Source: Azoarcus sp. Aa7
Lineage (GTDB): Bacteria; Pseudomonadota; Gammaproteobacteria; Burkholderiales; Rhodocyclaceae
Assembly (NCBI RefSeq): GCF_014822185.1
Contig: NZ_QVLR01000056.1
Coordinates: 1-64,000 of the forward strand
Reading direction: 5' to 3'
Length of the DNA: 64,000 bases
Positions 35,158 through 48,596 of this stretch are shown here, in pieces (within the stretch, counting starts at the first letter, position 1; each line of letters starts with the position of its first letter). The position numbers and the translations under genes are program-made. The notes under the pieces were generated by a model that was not told the DNA's origin, searched no databases, and saw only the letters and a list, made by a program, of their open reading frames with translations.

Positions 35158-37317
35158 ATGCCGAACGACAAGATGCCGGCTTATCCCCAGTCGGACCTGG
35201 AAGCCTGGAACAAGGCTGCCGCGAAACACGCGCCGGGTGGCGACGTGGAGAAGCTCAACTGGGTGACGCCCGAAGGCATCGCGGTGAAGCCGCTGTATAC
35301 GAAGGCGGACACGGCCGACCTGCAGCACACCGACACGCTGCCCGGCTTCGAACCCTTCCTGCGCGGCCCGCAGCCGACGATGTACGCGGTGAAGCCGTGG
35401 ACGATTCGCCAGTACGCCGGCTTTTCGACGGCGGAAGCCTCCAACGCCTTCTACCGCAAGGCGCTCGCCGCCGGCGGACAGGGCGTGTCGGTGGCGTTCG
35501 ACCTCGCGACCCATCGCGGCTACGACTCGGATCATCCGCGCGTGACCGGCGACGTCGGCAAGGCCGGCGTGGCGATCGACTCGGTCGAGGACATGAAGAT
35601 CCTCTTCAACGAGATCCCGCTCGACAAGGTGTCGGTGTCCATGACGATGAACGGCGCCGTACTGCCGATCCTCGCCGGCTACATCGTCGCCGCGGAGGAG
35701 CAGGGCGTTTCGCAGGACAAGCTGTCCGGGACCATCCAGAACGACATCCTCAAGGAGTTCATGGTCCGCAACACCTACATCTACCCGCCGACGCCGTCGA
35801 TGAAGATCATCGCCGACATCTTCGGGTACACGGCGCAGCACATGCCGAAGTTCAACTCGATCTCGATTTCCGGCTACCACATCCAGGAAGCGGGTGCGAA
35901 CCAGGCGATCGAGCTCGCGTTCACGCTCGCCGACGGCATGGAGTACGTGCGCACCGGCATCAACAGCGGCATGGACGTCGATACCTTCGCCGGCCGCCTG
36001 TCCTTCTTCTGGGCGGTGGGGATGAACTTCTACCTCGAGATCGCCAAGATGCGCGCGGCGCGTCTGCTGTGGTGGCGCATCATGAAGCAGTTCAACCCGA
36101 AGAGCGCGAAGTCGATGATGCTGCGCACGCACTCGCAGACTTCCGGCTGGTCGCTCACCGAGCAGGACCCGTACAACAACGTCGTGCGCACGACGATCGA
36201 GGCGATGGCCGCGGTCTTCGGCGGCACCCAGTCGCTGCACACCAACGCGCTCGACGAAGCGATCGCGCTGCCGACCGAGTTCTCGGCACGGATCGCGCGC
36301 AACACGCAGATCATCATCCAGGAAGAGACGCACATCTGTAACGTCGTCGATCCGTGGGCCGGCTCCTACATGATGGAAAAGCTGACCCAGGACATGGTCG
36401 ACAAGGCCTGGTCGCTGATCGAGGAGATCGAGGCCATGGGCGGCATGACCAAGGCGGTCGAGTCCGGTTGGGCCAAGATGAAGGTCGAGGAGTGCGCCGC
36501 GGACAAGCAGGCGCGCATCGACTCGGGCAAGGATGTCATCGTCGGCGTGAACAAGTACAAGCTGGCGAAGGAAGATCCGATCGAGATCCTCGACATCGAC
36601 AACCACGCGGTGCGCGAGTCGCAGGTCGCCCGCCTCACCAAGATCCGCGCGACGCGCGACAGCGCCGCCGTGCAGGCCGCGCTCGACGCGTTGACGAAGT
36701 CCGCCGAGACCGGCGAAGGCAACCTGCTCGACCTGTCGGTGAAGGCCGTGCGCCTGCGCGCGACCGTCGGCGAGATCTCCGATGCGCTGGAGAAGGTCTT
36801 CGGCCGCTACCGCGCCAACCCGCAAGCCGTGTCCGGCGTGTATGGAGCCGTCGTGGAAAACGATGCCGACTGGAAGGAACTGAAGGCCGACATCGAGGCC
36901 TTCGTCGCCGAAGAGGGCCGCCGCCCGCGCATCATGATCGCCAAGCTCGGCCAGGACGGCCACGACCGCGGCGCGAAGGTCGTCGCCTCGGCCTTCGCCG
37001 ACCTCGGCTTCGACATCGACATCGGCCCGCTCTTCCAGACGCCGGAAGAGGCCGCGCGCCACGCGGTCGAGAACGACGTGCATGCGGTGGGCTGCTCGAG
37101 CCTTGCAGCGGGCCACAAGACGCTGGTGCCGCAGATCGTGAACGAGCTGAAGCGGCTCGGCGCGGACGACATCGTCGTCTTCGTCGGCGGCGTGATCCCG
37201 GCGCAGGACTACGATGCGCTGTATGCTGCCGGCGCAAAAGGCATCTTCGGGCCGGGCACGCCGATTCCGGCGGCCGCGCGCGAAGTGCTGAAGCAGATCC
37301 GCGCGGCGAAGGCCTGA
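35158..37317 (+). CDS. scpA: Methylmalonyl-CoA mutase (single-chain)
   Basis: This 719-residue adenosylcobalamin enzyme converts (R)-methylmalonyl-CoA to succinyl-CoA. The N-terminal TIM-barrel domain contains [44 protein letters not shown] and NDILKEF. The C-terminal B12-binding domain has DGHDRG at residues 600-605, with His602 as the cobalt ligand, and GxSSL ([10 protein letters not shown]). The ATG at 35158 follows AAGAAGAGGG. It leads a set with meaB, pccB and pccA that forms the route from propionyl-CoA to succinyl-CoA, and it needs the B12 made by genes at the start of the window. Confidence 0.97.
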   Translation: MPNDKMPAYPQSDLEAWNKAAAKHAPGGDVEKLNWVTPEGIAVKPLYTKADTADLQHTDTLPGFEPFLRGPQPTMYAVKPWTIRQYAGFSTAEASNAFYRKALAAGGQGVSVAFDLATHRGYDSDHPRVTGDVGKAGVAIDSVEDMKILFNEIPLDKVSVSMTMNGAVLPILAGYIVAAEEQGVSQDKLSGTIQNDILKEFMVRNTYIYPPTPSMKIIADIFGYTAQHMPKFNSISISGYHIQEAGANQAIELAFTLADGMEYVRTGINSGMDVDTFAGRLSFFWAVGMNFYLEIAKMRAARLLWWRIMKQFNPKSAKSMMLRTHSQTSGWSLTEQDPYNNVVRTTIEAMAAVFGGTQSLHTNALDEAIALPTEFSARIARNTQIIIQEETHICNVVDPWAGSYMMEKLTQDMVDKAWSLIEEIEAMGGMTKAVESGWAKMKVEECAADKQARIDSGKDVIVGVNKYKLAKEDPIEILDIDNHAVRESQVARLTKIRATRDSAAVQAALDALTKSAETGEGNLLDLSVKAVRLRATVGEISDALEKVFGRYRANPQAVSGVYGAVVENDADWKELKADIEAFVAEEGRRPRIMIAKLGQDGHDRGAKVVASAFADLGFDIDIGPLFQTPEEAARHAVENDVHAVGCSSLAAGHKTLVPQIVNELKRLGADDIVVFVGGVIPAQDYDALYAAGAKGIFGPGTPIPAAAREVLKQIRAAKA

Positions 37318-37322
37318 TCGGA

Positions 37323-37420
37323 CGTAGGGCGGGAAAGCGAAGCGCATCCCGCCACGCGGCGCCTGAGCCTGTTTCCAACGGTGGATTGGCGGGAGGCGCC
37401 TTCGGCTTTCCCGCCCTACG
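37323..37420. repeat. Palindromic intergenic repeat between mutase and meaB
   Basis: The arms CGTAGGGCGGGAAAGCGAAG and CTTCGGCTTTCCCGCCCTACG are inverted around a GCCACGCGGCG-type centre. It lies inside what is probably one transcription unit, so its hairpin may affect read-through or mRNA stability between the mutase and its chaperone. Confidence 0.88.
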
Positions 37421-37448
37421 AATGCGAAGCGATGCAACTGACGTCCCG

Positions 37449-38465
37449 ATGCCGATGAATAAACCCGAACACTTGCCCGAGCTCGACGCCGCCGACCGCA
37501 CACTGGTCGACGGCGTGCTCGCGCGCCAGCTGCGCCCGCTCGCGAAGACGATCACGCTGATCGAATCGCAGCGCGAGGACCACAAGGCGCGCGCGCGCCA
37601 CGTGCTCGAAGCGCTGCTGCCGCACACCGGCGGGGCGATGCGGGTGGGCATCTCGGGCGTGCCGGGTGTGGGCAAGTCGACCTTCATCGAGGCGCTGGGC
37701 CTGTACCTGATCGAGCAGGGCCTGCGTGTCGCAGTGCTGGCGGTGGATCCGTCGTCGTCGCTGACGGGCGGCTCGATCCTCGGCGACAAGACGCGCATGG
37801 AGCTGCTGTCGCAGAACCCCGCCGCCTTCATCCGCCCGAGCCCGTCCGCGGGCAGCCTCGGCGGCGTCGCCGAGAAAACGCGCGAGACGATGCTGGTGTG
37901 CGAGGCCGCCGGCTTCGACGTGATAATCATCGAGACCGTCGGGGTCGGCCAGAGCGAGACCGCGGTCGCCGGCATGAGCGACATCTTCTGCCTGCTGCAG
38001 TTGCCTAATGCGGGCGACGACCTGCAGGCGATCAAGAAAGGCATCATGGAGATCGCCGATCTCATCGTCATCAACAAGGCCGACATCGACGCGGGTGCGG
38101 CGATGCGGGCGAAGTCGCAGATGAAGACGGCGCTGCACATGCTGCGTCCGGCGAGTCCCAATTGGACGGTGCCGGTGCTGACGCTGTCAGCGCTGCAGAA
38201 GCAGGGTATCGCCGATTTCTGGACGGCGGTGACGGACTACCGCAAGGCGATGCAGGCGTCGGGCGAGTTCGAGGCCAAGCGGCGCCATCAGGCGCTGGCG
38301 TGGATGTGGGATCTGATCGACGCGGGGTTGCGCAGCCATTTCCGCGGCCATGCGCAGGTGAAGCATGAATTGCCCGGGCTCGCCCGCGCGGTGGAGGAGG
38401 GGACTACGACGCCTTCAGCCGCCGCGATGCGCCTGCTCGGGTACGTAGAGAAGGACGCGACGTAA
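37449..38465 (+). CDS. meaB: MeaB-type GTPase, chaperone of methylmalonyl-CoA mutase
   Basis: This 338-residue G3E-family GTPase protects and reloads methylmalonyl-CoA mutase with adenosylcobalamin. It has Walker A GVPGVGKST (about 70-78), the switch region VDPSSSLTGGSILGDKTRM, the G3 region ETVGVGQSE and NKAD for guanine recognition. The old name for the family is ArgK/YgfD. A second in-frame ATG at 37455 is also possible. It is 131 bp downstream of the mutase, the gap being mostly a palindromic repeat. Confidence 0.95.
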   Translation: MPMNKPEHLPELDAADRTLVDGVLARQLRPLAKTITLIESQREDHKARARHVLEALLPHTGGAMRVGISGVPGVGKSTFIEALGLYLIEQGLRVAVLAVDPSSSLTGGSILGDKTRMELLSQNPAAFIRPSPSAGSLGGVAEKTRETMLVCEAAGFDVIIIETVGVGQSETAVAGMSDIFCLLQLPNAGDDLQAIKKGIMEIADLIVINKADIDAGAAMRAKSQMKTALHMLRPASPNWTVPVLTLSALQKQGIADFWTAVTDYRKAMQASGEFEAKRRHQALAWMWDLIDAGLRSHFRGHAQVKHELPGLARAVEEGTTTPSAAAMRLLGYVEKDAT

Positions 38466-38467
38466 AA

Positions 38468-38577
38468 CGTAGGGCGGGAAAGCCGAAGGCCGAATCTGGC
38501 AACTGCGCCGCCACGCGGCGGTCGGGCGGGTTCCCGTGGTTGGATTGGCGGGATGCGCTTCGCTTTCCCGCCCTACG
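38468..38577. repeat. Palindromic intergenic repeat between meaB and pccB
   Basis: The arms CGTAGGGCGGGAAAGCCGAAG and CTTCGCTTTCCCGCCCTACG are inverted around a CCGCCACGCGGCGG centre. It is again within a same-strand gene series. Confidence 0.88.
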
Positions 38578-38667
38578 AGAGCGGCCAGGCAATTTCGAAC
38601 AGAATTGAAGTTGAACGCCCGGTCGGCACAAAGTCCGGGACAGCAGAACAAGTCAAGGAGGTCATCA

Positions 38668-40200
<1,533 letters not shown>

Positions 40201-40224
40201 TCGCCGCGAGAGGTTCATAAAGAC

Positions 40225-42216
<1,992 letters not shown>

Positions 42217-42263
42217 TCGGGACGGTTGCCGCCGCATCCGCGGCGGCGCCTGTAGCAACGCCG

Positions 42264-42289
42264 AAAGGGCCTGCGCGAGCAGGCCCTTT
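42264..42289 (+). terminator. Rho-independent terminator after pccA
   Basis: The perfect stem AAAGGGCCTGC / GCAGGCCCTTT (42264-42274 and 42279-42289) has a GCGA tetraloop and is followed by CATTTTTG. It lies 47 bases after the pccA stop and closes the propionyl-CoA gene set. Confidence 0.93.
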
Positions 42290-42413
42290 CATTTTTGGGG
42301 CACCCCGCCGGGAGTGCCGGGGCAATCGGAGGCATTCGCTGTCTCATTGATGGCAGCGGCGCGCTTGATCGGGCACGAGCAGCAGGACGACCTAGAATTG
42401 AACATCTTTCCCG

Positions 42414-43283
42414 ATGTTCTCTGCCGACGCGATGACCCGAAGAATACGACTGGTCCTGCACGGCGGTGCGGGCGCTGCCGCCACCCCGGACGACGGGCGC
42501 TCCAGGGCGCACCTGTCAGGTCTTGGACTGCGCTGCGAGGCAATGCTCACGGGCGGAGCCGCGGCGCTGGACGTCGTCGAGTATGCCGTCGCGGAGATGG
42601 AGGCGTCCGGGCTGTACGTCGCGGGCCGCGGCAGCCGGCCCAATTGCGAAGGCGACTTCGAGATGGATGCGGCCATCATGGACGGCGTCACGCGGCGGGC
42701 CGGTGCGGTGGCCTGCGTGCGCCGTGTGTTCTCGCCGATCGGGCTTGCGCGCCGGGTCATGCAGGACACCCCGCACGTGCTGCTTGCCGGTGACGGCGCC
42801 GACCGTTTCGCGTGCGATCTCGGCCTGCGGACGATAGGGCGCCCAGCCGAGTACTTCGTGGCGCTTCCGGCCGCCGATGAGGAAGGATCGCCGCATGGTA
42901 CGGTCGGTGCGGTTGCCCTGGATCTGGGCGGCGCGCTGGCGGCCGCGACCTCGACCGGGGGAACCGCGGGCAAGCTCGCCGGCCGCATCGGCGACAGCGC
43001 ACTGATAGGGGCGGGAACCTGGGCCGACGGGGCCGTGGCCGTGAGCTGTACCGGTGTCGGCGAATATTTCATCCGCGCCGCGGCGGCCCACGAGGTTGCC
43101 GCCCGGGTCCGTCTGGCGCACATGCCGCTCGGGCAGGCGGTCGATGAGGTCCTCGCCGCGATCGCCGCCGATGGCGGCGCCGGCGGAATCATCGCCGTGT
43201 CAGCCCGCGGAGAGGCCGTTGCGCGTTGGAACACGCCGGGAATGAAGCATTACCTCGCCGAGACAGCCGAAGGGGGCCATTAA
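42414..43283 (+). CDS. Isoaspartyl peptidase/L-asparaginase family protein (Ntn hydrolase)
   Basis: This 289-residue protein belongs to the plant-type asparaginase/isoaspartyl dipeptidase family. It has RLVLHGGAGA at the N-terminus, EMDAAIMDG and the self-cleavage site HGTVGAVALDLGG, where Thr163 would become the N-terminal nucleophile, followed by STGGTAGKLAGRIGDSALIGAGTWAD. The family removes isoaspartyl residues from peptides and hydrolyses asparagine. It is somewhat shorter than E. coli IaaA (about 320 residues), mostly at the linker. Two start codons are possible (42414, 42432), neither with a clear Shine-Dalgarno. It is monocistronic, after the pccA terminator. Confidence 0.88.
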   Translation: MFSADAMTRRIRLVLHGGAGAAATPDDGRSRAHLSGLGLRCEAMLTGGAAALDVVEYAVAEMEASGLYVAGRGSRPNCEGDFEMDAAIMDGVTRRAGAVACVRRVFSPIGLARRVMQDTPHVLLAGDGADRFACDLGLRTIGRPAEYFVALPAADEEGSPHGTVGAVALDLGGALAAATSTGGTAGKLAGRIGDSALIGAGTWADGAVAVSCTGVGEYFIRAAAAHEVAARVRLAHMPLGQAVDEVLAAIAADGGAGGIIAVSARGEAVARWNTPGMKHYLAETAEGGH

Positions 43284-43295
43284 CCCGGCAACCAG

Positions 43296-43478
43296 ACGCC
43301 GATCTTTGCCGAACTCGCGACCAATATGGCCGAGAACGGGTACAGCCGCGATGACGAGCGCGCGGCGGACGAGGCCGGCATCGCGTACATGCGGCGCGCC
43401 CCCCGGGGCAGCGCGAGCCCGACTGAAATCATCCGCAACGGGGCCGCGCCCCAAGGCCGGACCGAGGCTGCGCTATGA
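43296..43478 (+). pseudogene. Remnant of an M48 metallopeptidase gene
   Basis: The frame from 43296 reads TPIFAELATNMAENGYSRDDE and continues RAADEAGIAYMRRA, differing at only three of 35 residues from part of the intact M48 lipoprotein peptidase at 51117-51908. It has no start codon, no HExxH region and ends at a TGA at 43476-43478 after unrelated residues. At the DNA level about 105 bp align with roughly 17 mismatches, mostly synonymous, so this derives from a diverged functional paralogue rather than a recent copy of the intact gene. Confidence 0.8.
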
Positions 43479-43846
43479 CTGGGCCGCATTCCTGAATTCG
43501 TGCAATCGGGACCTAGCCTTTCTTTTTGTGGGTGCATCCGACAGGGGCTCCGGCCCGGCGCAGCTCGATACGACGCGACGGCTCCGGTGTCTTTCGTGAA
43601 CCGCGGTATGCGGAACCGCAGGTACGGTGGTGTGAGAGGGCGACATGTGGAACCCCGTCCCCTACTCGCCATGCTCTGCACTAAAAGCGACAAACGCGAC
43701 AAACCACGGGCTGCGCCTGCAACATGGAGAATTATGAACATCATTTGAAAACAGCTTGTTAGGCGTATATCGCGATCTGGTACGGACCTTGCGAAATGTG
43801 GTCACGGACTGAACTGCACACAGTCCCGAACGTGCCGGAGCCGAGG
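43479..43846. other. 368-bp region upstream of the nif ISC operon
   Basis: No gene is visible. It holds the sigma-54-type promoter at 43780-43795. An activator site of the NifA type (TGT-N10-ACA) was not found; the nearest is TGT-N9-ACA at 43631-43645, with one base too few. The segment 43680-43770 is AT-rich compared with its surroundings, as expected for a regulatory region. Confidence 0.6.
43780..43795 (+). promoter_or_regulatory. Sigma-54-type promoter of the nif ISC operon
   Basis: TGGTACGGACCTTGCG matches TGGYACG-N4-TTGC, with the GG and GC dinucleotides separated by exactly ten bases. It lies 52 bases before the iscS ATG, giving a leader of about 40 bases. It places the Fe-S assembly and nifW genes under RpoN and an enhancer-binding activator, presumably NifA. 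Confidence 0.85.
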
Positions 43847-45058
43847 ATGAGCAAGTCGCCGATCTATCTGGATTACTCCGCCACCACGCCGGTCGATCCG
43901 CGCGTGGCCGAACGGATGATTCCCTACCTGACCGAGTTTTTCGGCAATCCCGCGAGCCGTTCGCACGCGTACGGGTGGGACGCCGAGCGGGCCGTCGAGG
44001 CGGCGCGCGAAGACGTCGCGGCGCTGGTCGGCGCCGATCCGCGCGAGATCATCTGGACCTCGGGCGCGACCGAATCGAACAACCTGGCGATCAAGGGTGT
44101 CGCGCGCTTCCACTCGGGCAAGGGCAAGCACCTGATCACGGTGAAGACCGAGCACAAGGCCGTGCTCGACACGATGCGCGAGCTGGAGCGTCAGGGCTAT
44201 TCGGTGACCTACCTCGACGTGCTGCCGAACGGCCTCGTCGACCTCGACGCCTTCCGCGCGGTACTGCGCCCGGACACGATTCTCGCGTCGGTGATGTTCG
44301 TGAACAACGAGGTCGGCGTGATCCAGCCGATCGCCGAACTGGGCGAGATCTGCCGCGAGCGCGGCGTGCTGCTGCACGTCGATGCGGCGCAGGCGACCGG
44401 CAAGGTCGATATCGACCTCGCGACGCTGAAGGTCGACCTGATGAGCTTCTCGGCGCACAAGACCTACGGGCCGAAGGGTATCGGTGCGCTCTACGTGCGT
44501 CGCAAGCCGCGCGTGCGGCTGGAGGCGGAGATGCACGGCGGCGGCCATGAGCGCGGCTTCCGCTCGGGAACGCTCGCGACGCACCAGATCGTCGGCATGG
44601 GCGAGGCCTTCCGCATCGCGCGCGAGACCATGGGGGCCGAGAGCGAGCGCATCCGCATGCTGCGCGACCGCCTGCTGACGGGCTTCGCGGACATGGAAGC
44701 CGTGTCGGTGAACGGCGATCTGGAGCGCCGCGTCGCGCACAACCTGAACATCAGTTTCAACTACGTCGAAGGCGAATCGCTGCTGATGGCGATCAAGGAG
44801 ATCGCGGTCTCCAGCGGTTCGGCCTGTACGTCGGCGAGCCTGGAGCCGTCGTATGTGCTGCGCGCGCTGGGCTTGTCCGATGAGCTCGCGCACAGCTCGA
44901 TCCGCTTCAGCATCGGGCGCTTCACGACTGTCGAGGAGGTGGATTTCGCCGTCGGCCTGATCCGCGACAAGGTCGGCAAGCTGCGCGAGCTGTCGCCGCT
45001 CTGGGACATGTACAAGGCCGGCATCGACCTCGATTCCGTGCAATGGGCTTCTCACTAG
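43847..45058 (+). CDS. iscS: Cysteine desulfurase, IscS-type, in nif context
   Basis: This 403-residue PLP enzyme removes sulfur from cysteine for Fe-S cluster assembly. Lys205 in [11 protein letters not shown] binds PLP, and Cys327 in [13 protein letters not shown] is the persulfide cysteine. The C-terminal [21 protein letters not shown] is typical of housekeeping IscS rather than NifS, yet the gene is the first of a sigma-54-dependent operon with nif genes. The ATG at 43847 was chosen over a longer frame from 43796 because it gives the IscS length and follows GGAG. The partner scaffold iscU follows after ten bases. Confidence 0.93.
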   Translation: MSKSPIYLDYSATTPVDPRVAERMIPYLTEFFGNPASRSHAYGWDAERAVEAAREDVAALVGADPREIIWTSGATESNNLAIKGVARFHSGKGKHLITVKTEHKAVLDTMRELERQGYSVTYLDVLPNGLVDLDAFRAVLRPDTILASVMFVNNEVGVIQPIAELGEICRERGVLLHVDAAQATGKVDIDLATLKVDLMSFSAHKTYGPKGIGALYVRRKPRVRLEAEMHGGGHERGFRSGTLATHQIVGMGEAFRIARETMGAESERIRMLRDRLLTGFADMEAVSVNGDLERRVAHNLNISFNYVEGESLLMAIKEIAVSSGSACTSASLEPSYVLRALGLSDELAHSSIRFSIGRFTTVEEVDFAVGLIRDKVGKLRELSPLWDMYKAGIDLDSVQWASH

Positions 45059-45068
45059 GAGATCAATC

Positions 45069-45503
45069 ATGGCTTACAGCGAAAAGGTCCTGGACCACTA
45101 CGAGAACCCGCGCAACGTCGGTTCGCTCGACGCGGGCGAGACGACGGTCGGCACCGGTATGGTCGGTGCGCCCGCCTGCGGCGACGTGATGAAGCTGCAG
45201 ATCATGGTCGGCAAGGACGGCGTGATCGAGGACGCGAAATTCAAGACCTACGGCTGCGGCTCGGCGATCGCGTCGAGCTCGTTGGTGACCGAGTGGGTCA
45301 AGGGCAAGACGCTCGACGAGGCGCTGGCGATCAAGAACACCGCGATCGCCGAGGAACTCGCGCTGCCGCCGGTGAAGATCCACTGCTCGATCCTCGCCGA
45401 GGACGCGATCAAGGCGGCGGTGGCCGACTACCGTGCCAAGCAGGGTGCCGGCGAGACCCTTTCCGATTCCGAATACGCGGCCTGCGAGCCGGCTGCCGCC
45501 TGA
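45069..45503 (+). CDS. iscU: IscU-type Fe-S cluster scaffold
   Basis: This 144-residue scaffold receives sulfur from IscS and assembles 2Fe-2S clusters. It has the three ligand cysteines Cys37 (APACGDV), Cys63 (TYGCGSA) and Cys106 (KIHCSIL), with Asp39 and His105 also conserved. The HscA-binding region LPPVKIHCS matches the LPPVK motif. It is about 15 residues longer than housekeeping IscU, with an acidic/alanine-rich tail ([13 protein letters not shown]). There is no NifU-type ferredoxin or C-terminal Nfu domain. It is in the operon with iscS, erpA, iscA, hscA and fdx. Confidence 0.95.
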   Translation: MAYSEKVLDHYENPRNVGSLDAGETTVGTGMVGAPACGDVMKLQIMVGKDGVIEDAKFKTYGCGSAIASSSLVTEWVKGKTLDEALAIKNTAIAEELALPPVKIHCSILAEDAIKAAVADYRAKQGAGETLSDSEYAACEPAAA

Positions 45504-45526
45504 GTTTCGTTTCCAAGGAGAACATC

Positions 45527-45949
45527 ATGTCGTCCTGCGCCACCTCGTCCGCTTCCTCGACCTGCAAGCCGTCGTCTCCCGCCACCTGTCAAACCGCGAC
45601 CGCGCCCGCCGAGGGCGGCGGCGCGCCCTTCCTGTTCACCGACAGCGCTGCCGGCAAGGTGCGCGAGCTGATCGAGGAGGAGGGCAACGCGGAATTGAAG
45701 CTGCGCATCTTCGTCTCCGGCGGTGGCTGTTCCGGCTTCCAGTACGGCTTCGCCTTCGACGAGGCGGTGGCCGAGGACGACGTCGCGGTGGAGAAGCTGG
45801 GCGTGCAGGTGGTCGTCGATGCGATGAGCTATCAGTACCTCGCCGGTGCCGAGATCGACTTCGAGGACGGGCTCGAAGGCTCGCGCTTCGTCATCAAGAA
45901 CCCCAACGCCACCTCCACGTGTGGCTGCGGCAGTTCCTTCTCCGTCTGA
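45527..45949 (+). CDS. erpA: ErpA-like A-type Fe-S carrier with cysteine-rich N-terminal tail
   Basis: This 140-residue A-type carrier has the three conserved cysteines in [11 protein letters not shown] and [10 protein letters not shown]. The signatures [38 protein letters not shown] match ErpA rather than IscA. Before the domain lies a 33-residue tail rich in Ser, Thr, Ala and Pro, with three extra cysteines ([21 protein letters not shown]) not found in standard ErpA. Carriers of this type pass clusters to target enzymes. It lies 23 bp after iscU and 21 bp before iscA. Confidence 0.88.
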   Translation: MSSCATSSASSTCKPSSPATCQTATAPAEGGGAPFLFTDSAAGKVRELIEEEGNAELKLRIFVSGGGCSGFQYGFAFDEAVAEDDVAVEKLGVQVVVDAMSYQYLAGAEIDFEDGLEGSRFVIKNPNATSTCGCGSSFSV

Positions 45950-45970
45950 TCGCCACGCCGGGAGACAACC

Positions 45971-46294
45971 ATGTCCGTGACACTCAGCGAAACCGCCGCG
46001 CGGCGCGTCAATGCCTTCCTCGCCAAGCGCGGCAAGGGGGTCGGTCTGCGCCTGGCGGTCAAGACCAGCGGCTGTTCGGGAATGGCCTACGCGCTCGAGT
46101 TCGTCGACCAGGAAGACGCCGACGACCTGAAGTTCGAGAGCCACGGCGTCACCGTGCTCGTGGACCGCAAGAGCCACGTCTATCTCGACGGCACCGAGCT
46201 CGACTTCGTGCGCGAGGGGCTCAACGAGGGCTTCAAGTTCCACAACCCCAACGTCAAGGACCAGTGCGGCTGCGGCGAGAGCTTCAACGTCTGA
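45971..46294 (+). CDS. iscA: IscA A-type Fe-S carrier
   Basis: This 107-residue protein has the conserved cysteines Cys35 (TSGCSGMAY), Cys99 and Cys101 ([10 protein letters not shown]). The phrase [14 protein letters not shown] is diagnostic for IscA. It is full length. With the upstream erpA-like gene, the operon has two A-type carriers in tandem, which could deliver clusters to different nitrogenase components. It is 39 bp upstream of hscA. Confidence 0.94.
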   Translation: MSVTLSETAARRVNAFLAKRGKGVGLRLAVKTSGCSGMAYALEFVDQEDADDLKFESHGVTVLVDRKSHVYLDGTELDFVREGLNEGFKFHNPNVKDQCGCGESFNV

Positions 46295-46333
46295 CGACCG
46301 TCGCCCCGCATTCCACCCGCAAGGACTTCGATC

Positions 46334-48220
46334 ATGGCCCTCCTGCAGATCAGCGAACCCGGCCTTTCCGCCGCCCCGCACCAGCACCGGCTGGCGGTGG
46401 GCATCGACCTCGGTACGACCAACTCGCTCGTCGCGAGCGTCATCAGCGGCAGCGCGGCGGTGATCCCGGACGGGGACGGGCGCATGTTGCTGCCCTCGGT
46501 GGTGCGCTTCCGGGCGGACGGCGCGATTACGACGGGGCACGACGCGCTGGCGCGCCAGAGCGAAGATCCGCTCAACACCATCTCGTCGGCCAAGCGCCTG
46601 ATGGGCCGCGGTCTCGCGGACGTCGAGCGCGGTGGGCAGACCGTGCCCTACCGTCTCGTCGATGCGCCGGGCATGGTGCGAGTGGATACCGTCGCCGGGG
46701 CGAAGAGCCCGGTCGAGATCGGCGCGGAAGTGCTGCGCACGCTGCGCGAGCGCGCGGAGGCGAGCCTGGGCGGGGCGCTGGTCGGCGCGGTGATCACGGT
46801 GCCGGCCTACTTCGACGACGCGCAGCGGCAGGCGACCAAGGACGCGGCGCGCCTGGCGGGGCTCGACGTGCTGCGCCTGCTCAACGAACCTACCGCCGCG
46901 GCCATCGCCTACGGGCTCGACAACGGGGCGGAGGGTGTCTTTGCAGTGTATGACCTGGGTGGCGGCACTTTCGACATCTCGATCCTGAAGCTCTCGCGCG
47001 GCGTGTTCGAGGTGCTCGCGACCGGCGGCGACGCGGCGCTCGGGGGGGACGACTTCGATCACCGCATCGTCGCGTGGGCGCGCGCGGAGGTCGGCCTCGG
47101 CCAGCCCTCGGCGCAGGACATGCAGAGCCTGCTCGCGCGCAGCCGCGCGGCGAAGGAGGCGTTGTCGACGGCCGACCGTGCGGTGATCCGCGTGCCGATG
47201 GGCGCGGAGGATCCGGTGGACCTGATCCTGTCGCGCGACACCTTCGTCACGCTCACGCTCGACCTGGTCGAGCGCACGCTCAAGCCCGCGCGCCGGGCCT
47301 TGCGCGACGCGGGGCTCGCGGTGGACGAGATCCGCGGCGTCGTGCTGGTCGGTGGCGCGACGCGCATGCCGCACGTGCGTCGCGCGGTCGCGGACTTCTT
47401 CGGCCGCGAACCGCTGACCAACCTCGACCCCGACCAGGTCGTCGCGCTCGGCGCGGCGATGCAGGCCAACGTGCTCGCAGGCAACCGCGGCGAGGACGAC
47501 TGGCTGCTGCTCGACGTGATTCCGCTGTCGCTGGGGCTGGAGACGATGGGCGGGTTGATGGAGAAGATCATCCCGCGCAACTCGACGCTGCCGGTCGCGC
47601 GCGCGCAGGAGTTCACGACCTTCAAGGACGGACAGACGGCGATGGCGATCCACGTTCTGCAGGGCGAGCGCGAGCTGGTCGCGGACTGCCGCTCGCTCGC
47701 GCAGATCGAGCTGCACGGCATCCCGCCGATGGTCGCGGGTGCGGCGCGCATCCGCGTGACCTTCCAGGTCGATGCCGACGGACTGCTGTCGGTGTCGGCG
47801 CGCGAGCAGAGCAGCGGTGTCGAGACCTCGGTGGTCGTGAAGCCGTCCTACGGCCTGACCGACGCGCAGATCGCCAGCATGCTCGAGGACTCGCAGACGC
47901 GCGCGGAGGACGACTTGCGCCTGCGCATGGTGCGCGAGGCCCAGGTCGATGCGCGGCGCCTGCTCGACGCGACCGAGGCGGCGCTCGCCGAGGACGGCGC
48001 GGCGCTGCTGTCGCCGCCGGAGCGGGCAGCGATCGCACGGGCGATGTACGCGGTCGGGGAACTGCTCGAAGTGCACAGCCCGGAGAGCCTCGCCGCGCTG
48101 CGCCAGGCGACCGACGCACTCAACCGCGCGACCACCGAGTTTGCGGCCCGCCGCATGAATGCCGGCGTGCAGCGGGCGTTTTCAGGCCAGCGGCTGGATC
48201 AGCTGGAACAGATCGTCTGA
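46334..48220 (+). CDS. hscA: Fe-S assembly Hsp70 chaperone HscA
   Basis: This 628-residue Hsp70 has the ATPase domain motifs [25 protein letters not shown] and [14 protein letters not shown], followed by the substrate domain with [14 protein letters not shown] and QGERELV. It is the specialised chaperone that transfers clusters from IscU. No hscB co-chaperone gene is present in the operon, unlike housekeeping isc operons. It sits between iscA and fdx; the fdx ATG follows after 19 bases. Confidence 0.95.
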   Translation: MALLQISEPGLSAAPHQHRLAVGIDLGTTNSLVASVISGSAAVIPDGDGRMLLPSVVRFRADGAITTGHDALARQSEDPLNTISSAKRLMGRGLADVERGGQTVPYRLVDAPGMVRVDTVAGAKSPVEIGAEVLRTLRERAEASLGGALVGAVITVPAYFDDAQRQATKDAARLAGLDVLRLLNEPTAAAIAYGLDNGAEGVFAVYDLGGGTFDISILKLSRGVFEVLATGGDAALGGDDFDHRIVAWARAEVGLGQPSAQDMQSLLARSRAAKEALSTADRAVIRVPMGAEDPVDLILSRDTFVTLTLDLVERTLKPARRALRDAGLAVDEIRGVVLVGGATRMPHVRRAVADFFGREPLTNLDPDQVVALGAAMQANVLAGNRGEDDWLLLDVIPLSLGLETMGGLMEKIIPRNSTLPVARAQEFTTFKDGQTAMAIHVLQGERELVADCRSLAQIELHGIPPMVAGAARIRVTFQVDADGLLSVSAREQSSGVETSVVVKPSYGLTDAQIASMLEDSQTRAEDDLRLRMVREAQVDARRLLDATEAALAEDGAALLSPPERAAIARAMYAVGELLEVHSPESLAALRQATDALNRATTEFAARRMNAGVQRAFSGQRLDQLEQIV

Positions 48221-48239
48221 CGCCGTCGAGGACATCGCC

Positions 48240-48596
48240 ATGCCGCGCATCACGCTGCTACCCCACGCGACGCTGAGCCCTGGCGGGACGGTGTTCGAGG
48301 CCAGGTCCGGCACCTTCCTGTGCGACGCGCTGCTCAAGCAGGGCGTCGCGCTGGAACACGCGTGCGAGAAGTCCTGCGCGTGCGCGACCTGCCACGTCGT
48401 GATCCGAGAAGGCTTCGCGTCGCTGGACGAGGCCTCGTCCGACGAGGAGGACCAGCTCGACCGCGCGTGGGGGCTGGAGGCGCACTCGCGGCTCGCCTGT
48501 CAGGTCGTGGTCCGCGGCGCGGATCTCGTCGTCGAACTGCCGCGCTACACGTGCAACCTCGCCAGCGAAGCACACGACGGGGGCGCCGCACGATGA
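48240..48596 (+). CDS. fdx: ISC-type 2Fe-2S ferredoxin
   Basis: This 118-residue adrenodoxin-type ferredoxin supplies electrons for cluster assembly. Cluster ligands are in [20 protein letters not shown] and RLACQVVV. The sequence after that, VELPRYTCN, is the ISC ferredoxin C-terminus, with a short acidic/alanine extension. Its stop overlaps the cysE start (ATGA). It is a distinct protein from the 2Fe-2S ferredoxin at 53723. Confidence 0.92.
   Translation: MPRITLLPHATLSPGGTVFEARSGTFLCDALLKQGVALEHACEKSCACATCHVVIREGFASLDEASSDEEDQLDRAWGLEAHSRLACQVVVRGADLVVELPRYTCNLASEAHDGGAAR

Noticed and set aside
43631-43645. TGT-N9-ACA as a NifA upstream activator site for the ISC operon
   Set aside because: NifA sites have a spacing of exactly ten. 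The position (about 135 bp before the -24 element) would fit, but the spacing does not.
45428-48076. Long open frame (about 880 codons) antisense to erpA, iscA and hscA
   Set aside because: It is the mirror of the hscA codon bias; Arg/His-rich composition with no recognisable domain. The same reasoning removes those at 35140-37503, 54987-57173, 58526-60247 and 61116-61898.
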